Assembly (NCBI GenBank): GCA_009193035.1
Contig: SWDT01000157.1
Location: 1 to 64,000 of the forward strand
Direction: 5' to 3'
Source: Halicephalobus mephisto
Taxonomy: Eukaryota; Nematoda; Chromadorea; Rhabditida; Panagrolaimidae
Length of the DNA: 64,000 bases
Under the pieces are notes generated by a model. The model worked only from the letters and a program-made list of their open reading frames with translations, did no database searches and was not told the DNA's origin. This document shows, one piece after another, positions 60,660 through 64,000 of this stretch. How positions within the stretch are numbered: the first letter of the stretch is position 1; the number at the start of each line of letters is the position of its first letter. Position numbers and translations under genes: made by a program.

Positions 60660-61126
60660 GTTTACAAGAATCAAGGAAATTAAAAAATAAAAGAAATAGT
60701 TCGAGCAAAAACCAAGTGTTTCAACAAAAACTGTTTTAATTTACTGATAACAACAATATGATAATTGTCCAAAACAGAACAGTAAGCCGTTCTATCGAAA
60801 TAACAAAAATTAAAAAATTCAATTTTCTACTTTTTGATCGAAATTCACATCTTTTACTTTTAAAATTAAGAATTAAATTTCATTTTTTATGATTTTTGAT
60901 TATAAATATTAATCTTTCTAATTGAATTTTTCGAAAATAAATAATAAATACAGAGAATTTTGCAATGATATATCAGAATTCAAAGTTTCCGACCGACATT
61001 TCTTGGATAAATATGGGTCTTATTTTATTGTTAATGCATTCACGTTACACAAATGCTCATTAGTGCTTTTATATTAACAAAGTATAGTCAAAACTGATAT
61101 CGTTTTATAGATAAGCAAAAAATCCG
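60660..61126. other. Spacer downstream of glucosylceramidase
   Basis: AT-rich sequence without ORFs, presumably including the 3' UTR of the minus-strand glucosylceramidase gene. Nothing else supported. Confidence 0.4.
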
Positions 61127-62895
61127 TTAAATCTTGTTCCAAACAAGAGTGACAATGGATTGACCGGCAAGATTGATGGTGATTGACTGGCCTGGACGAC
61201 TGGTATCTTGGATATTGACAGTATGAGACTCGTCCAGTCTGTTATTGAGAACAACGACTTTTTGGTTCGAAGGAGTTGAGAAAGCCACTGCTTCAATTGG
61301 AGTCGTTGGCTGATTCCCGTCTGAATCCACCAGTTTAATCTTGTAAGATCCAGGACGAACGAATTTGCTGAAATGACCTATAGCGTAGAACATTGGTTGT
61401 TTGTAGAAAATATCAGAAGTGTTGCTGACGATGATCGGAGAATCAACTACATTCATGACCCAATTGGGTCCTCCACCTTCATTGAGACAAAGATTCCAAT
61501 CTGTCCATCCAGCAGCGTAGTTTTGGATGTCCTCGATAATACTATGAGCGTATTGAGCCCCTCGAGACCAGTCCCCCATGCTGACACCCCGCATAATTGG
61601 CCGGGACCCCGTGCAAGCTTCCGTCGGCAGCATGAAGACATCCGGATGGGAGTTGTGGACTTCAGACAAGACACTGGCAGGAATGAAGAAGTCATCATAC
61701 CAATGGTAAGCAACTCCATCGACGTATTTTGCAGCATCTGGATTCAAGAGAACCTATAATCACCACAATTAAACACATTTAAATTATCAAAGATCTCACA
61801 GTATCTACATATTCTTTGATACCAGCTCGTTGATCATCGTGAATCATGATTTTTATGTTTTTTGTAACACTGTTGTTCTTTAAAGCTGGACCTAGGAGTT
61901 GTGCCAGAAATTTTTGTTCCATATCAGCTGTCATGAGCATGGTCTGCCATCCATAATCCGGCAAGAGCCCACTGCTCGGTTCATTCTGAATCGTCAGACC
62001 CCAGAATTGAACTCCTCTTTTCGCATATTCTTCGAAAAATCTGAACAAAAACATTTTGGAGAATTATTTTAGAAGATTAAAATTACCTGACAAAGTAATT
62101 GGCCCAAGTGACGTAATATGGTCCGTTTACGTCTCCTTTGAGTGCTGCACCACCTTTCATGTCGTCATTTGTTTTCATCCATCCTGGAGCAGACCACGGA
62201 GTTGAAAAAAGTTTAAGTCCTTCATTTGGTGACGTCAAACTGGAAGCTTGTAAGATGTTGGGTATTTTCAATGTCAAATCCTCCTCTGTCAGGTTAAAAT
62301 TGGATAAAGCAAGATCTCCCTGGACGTCATCGTAGGAATACTCATGGGTCGAGAAATCACAACTCGCCATAGGGACTCTTCCAATGGTGTACCCGATCCC
62401 CTCATCCTTGCTGAAGTACTGTTTCAGAATAGTGTCCCGGGTTGCTTTGGAAATCCTATTCAGATTAATTCCTGCAGCATCTGTGAAAGCTCCTCCGAAT
62501 CCCAAAATTTGCTGAAATTGCTGAGAAGCATCTAGTTTGAATGTAATTGTATCCTTTGGACTGTTAGCTAAACATCAAGTTGGAACTGTTTATATCGAAT
62601 TTAAACTTACGTGTAGTTGAAAACTGAATAACGGTTTTTCTGAATCTGTTGCCACTTTCGGAGCTGGTATAAACAGCAACATCGTTTGATCCCAGTGTCC
62701 CTAACGGAGGGAAGTCATCGCAGTAAGTTGAATTACAAACGCAAACAATATTCGTGTGAGCACCCGGGTACACTTTTTGGACACAGGGTCTTTGGGATTT
62801 CACTAAATAAAAATAAAATTTTTATTAGAATTAATTGATTAAAAGTTACCAAAAAGTGAACAGGATATAATCAGAAATACGAGCAGCAACCGCAT
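61127..62895 (-). CDS. gba: Glucosylceramidase (lysosomal acid beta-glucosidase, GH30)
   Basis: Five exons join in frame: 62850-62895, 62611-62802, 62087-62567, 61800-62040 and 61127-61753 (528 aa; human GBA is 536). A signal peptide (MRLLLVFLIISCSLF) is followed by the Cys-rich start (CVCNSTYCDDFPPLG). The GH30 barrel follows: ILGFGGAFTDAAGINLNRIS, YFSKDEGIGYTIGRVPMASC, STPWSAPGWMKTN, QFWGLTIQNEPSSG with the acid/base Glu, GVAYHWYDDF, and LPTEACTGS with the nucleophile Glu. QPMFYAIGHFSKFVRPGS and a beta-domain end complete it. It cleaves glucose from glucosylceramide in the lysosome. All catalytic residues are present, so it should be active. C. elegans has several gba paralogues; which one this equals is not decided. 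Confidence 0.96.
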
Positions 62896-63042
62896 ACTCC
62901 AAATCAGGGAATAATTGATAGCAAAAGTCAAGGAACAAAGTTACACATGCGGTTCTTATCTGCTAACAGGACTTTGTACACAACAATCTTTTAAGCACAT
63001 TAAACTACAAATACAAGAAGAATTGAGCATTTTTAATATTAC

Positions 63043-63755
63043 AGGGTGTACCAAAAAATACATCCGGGGCTTTAAACTTTTCATCAGGAAAGCTGATTTT
63101 TTGTGGATAATTGAAGCATCTTGTGACCCACCTTTGGATGCCAGAGTTACCTCATAAGAACCCGGGGTACGGTAGTTATAGCGATTTTCAGAAATTATTC
63201 TGCGAAATTTACGTAGGGAAGGGGCGAATTTTTAATATCTCTTCAGATGGCTTCAGGAGAAGCCGTCAAAATTTGATATCAAAAAGTCTTCATTTTTTGA
63301 CTTTGCCTGCTTACAGTTTTCTTCAGAAGCCACTTTGGATCTTCAAACTTCATCAGATGATAGATCTTAAAGTGGGCAACAAATCCTCCTATTCCAAATT
63401 TTCCACCTCTGTGAGCTGGCCAAGATTTGATCAAAGTCAAGTAAGGTCAATTTTCAGAGGTTGTTGTTTCTTGAGATTCTGTGGTCGGCTAGCGTCAAAA
63501 TTTATTGGTTAGGATAAAAATAGGCTTTGAACATCGTTTACAACACTATTTTACAGAAAAATATTTTGAATCCACGAATTTCTGAATACATCTGAATTCA
63601 AAAATAAAAAATTAAGTTAACAATCGCCATAATAGGCTTCCAACAGCCCAAAAACAGTATATTGACCAAATTTGACGTCAAGATCACGAGAAACAACGAC
63701 CTCTGAAAATTTATTCTACTTGATCTTGGTTAAATCCTGACCAGCTCAAAAAGAA
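63043..63755. mobile_element. Fold-back/TIR element region
   Basis: 63044 starts CAGGGTGTACCAAAAAATAC, a terminus like those of Tc1/mariner-class elements. 63405-63470 and 63690-63750 are reverse complements of each other (the complement of the first reads AACAACAACCTCTGAAAATT, the second AACAACGACCTCTGAAAATT), with a 220-bp loop. ORFs here (62915-63157, 63111-63512) show no family features. Full boundaries are not resolved. Confidence 0.45.
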
Positions 63756-63940
63756 GTTGATTTCAAAAAGAAGTGTCCATTACTATAATTAAAATATCTA
63801 TTAGGCATAAAATATTATTTTTTAAATTTATATCTTCGCTAATAAATATAATAATTTATCTGCAAATAAAACTAGATTACTTTTGATTAAAAAATAAAGA
63901 TATTTATAGTCAAAGAGAGTCCAGTAGGAATGTTTAAGAT
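63745..63940 (+). pseudogene. Decayed copy of the HSP70-like gene 3' end
   Basis: Aligns with 6503-6700: both have AGAAGTTGATTTCAAAAAGA, then the C-terminal codons (KKKYLLP-stop versus KKKCPLL-stop). Matching 3' UTR blocks follow (TTTTTTAAATTTATAT, ACTTTTGATTA). It starts directly at the end of the fold-back element, so the upstream coding part was lost or displaced. It may be a truncated tandem relative of the gene at 4136-6545. Confidence 0.7.
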
Positions 63941-64000
63941 TAAAAATCATGTATTCAAGCTGTCAATATAAAATCATTGATTTCTTGGGTTATGCTCCCG

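Overview
The window looks like nuclear DNA of a nematode. It is very AT-rich. Most introns are short (41-53 bp) with GTAAGT-like donors and TTTCAG or TTTTAG acceptors. Two divergent genes near 54.4-54.9 kb have a TTTCAG acceptor 1-10 nt before the ATG, the pattern expected for spliced-leader trans-splicing. The gene content also fits: a nematode-type serpentine receptor, a supplementary (HNF4-derived style) nuclear hormone receptor, glucocerebrosidase, and fast-evolving single-copy or fragmentary genes. The species cannot be named from sequence alone.

Layout. 0-4 kb: no confident gene, but several broken ORFs of what seems to be one fast-evolving leucine-rich (F-box-associated-like) family. 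4.1-6.5 kb (+): a divergent HSP70-like ATPase-domain protein. 6.5-12 kb: gene-poor, with a terminal-inverted-repeat element, a tRNA-like relic and a hairpin. 12.2-13.2 kb (-): a four-exon member of the leucine-rich family. 13.2-15 kb: SINE-like and MITE-like repeats. 15.1-19.9 kb (-): a six-exon transmembrane leucine-rich-repeat receptor-like protein. 19.9-24.7 kb: spacer with a 162-bp satellite and a metallophosphoesterase-like remnant. 24.75-37.9 kb (+): a twelve-exon giant cadherin (about 2,716 aa) with one TM segment. 38-45 kb: a single-exon serpentine receptor enclosed by a 425-bp, nearly identical inverted repeat. 45.3-49.7 kb (+): a nine-exon nuclear hormone receptor with a GC-AG intron and an intronic SINE. 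50.8-54.4 kb (-): TMEM115 and a Polycomb RING finger (PCGF) gene, possibly an operon. 54.9-56.7 kb (+): the DDX18/Has1 helicase. 56.7-58.1 kb (-): exons of an unidentified gene convergent with DDX18. 58.7-59.3 kb (+): a small secreted acidic or prohormone-like protein. 61.1-62.9 kb (-): glucosylceramidase. 63-64 kb: TIR or fold-back elements, then a decayed copy of the 3' end of the HSP70-like gene found 57 kb upstream.

The genes do not form one pathway. They are mostly housekeeping (ribosome biogenesis, Golgi, chromatin, lysosomal lipid) and cell-surface genes set in repeat-rich DNA. The most unusual features are the tandem-NBD HSP70-like protein and its duplicated 3' end, the leucine-rich family fragments sharing a conserved C-terminal motif at opposite ends of the window, the inverted duplication around the receptor gene, and several families of fold-back and MITE elements, many sitting in introns. 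All exon models were derived by eye from splice signals and reading-frame continuity.
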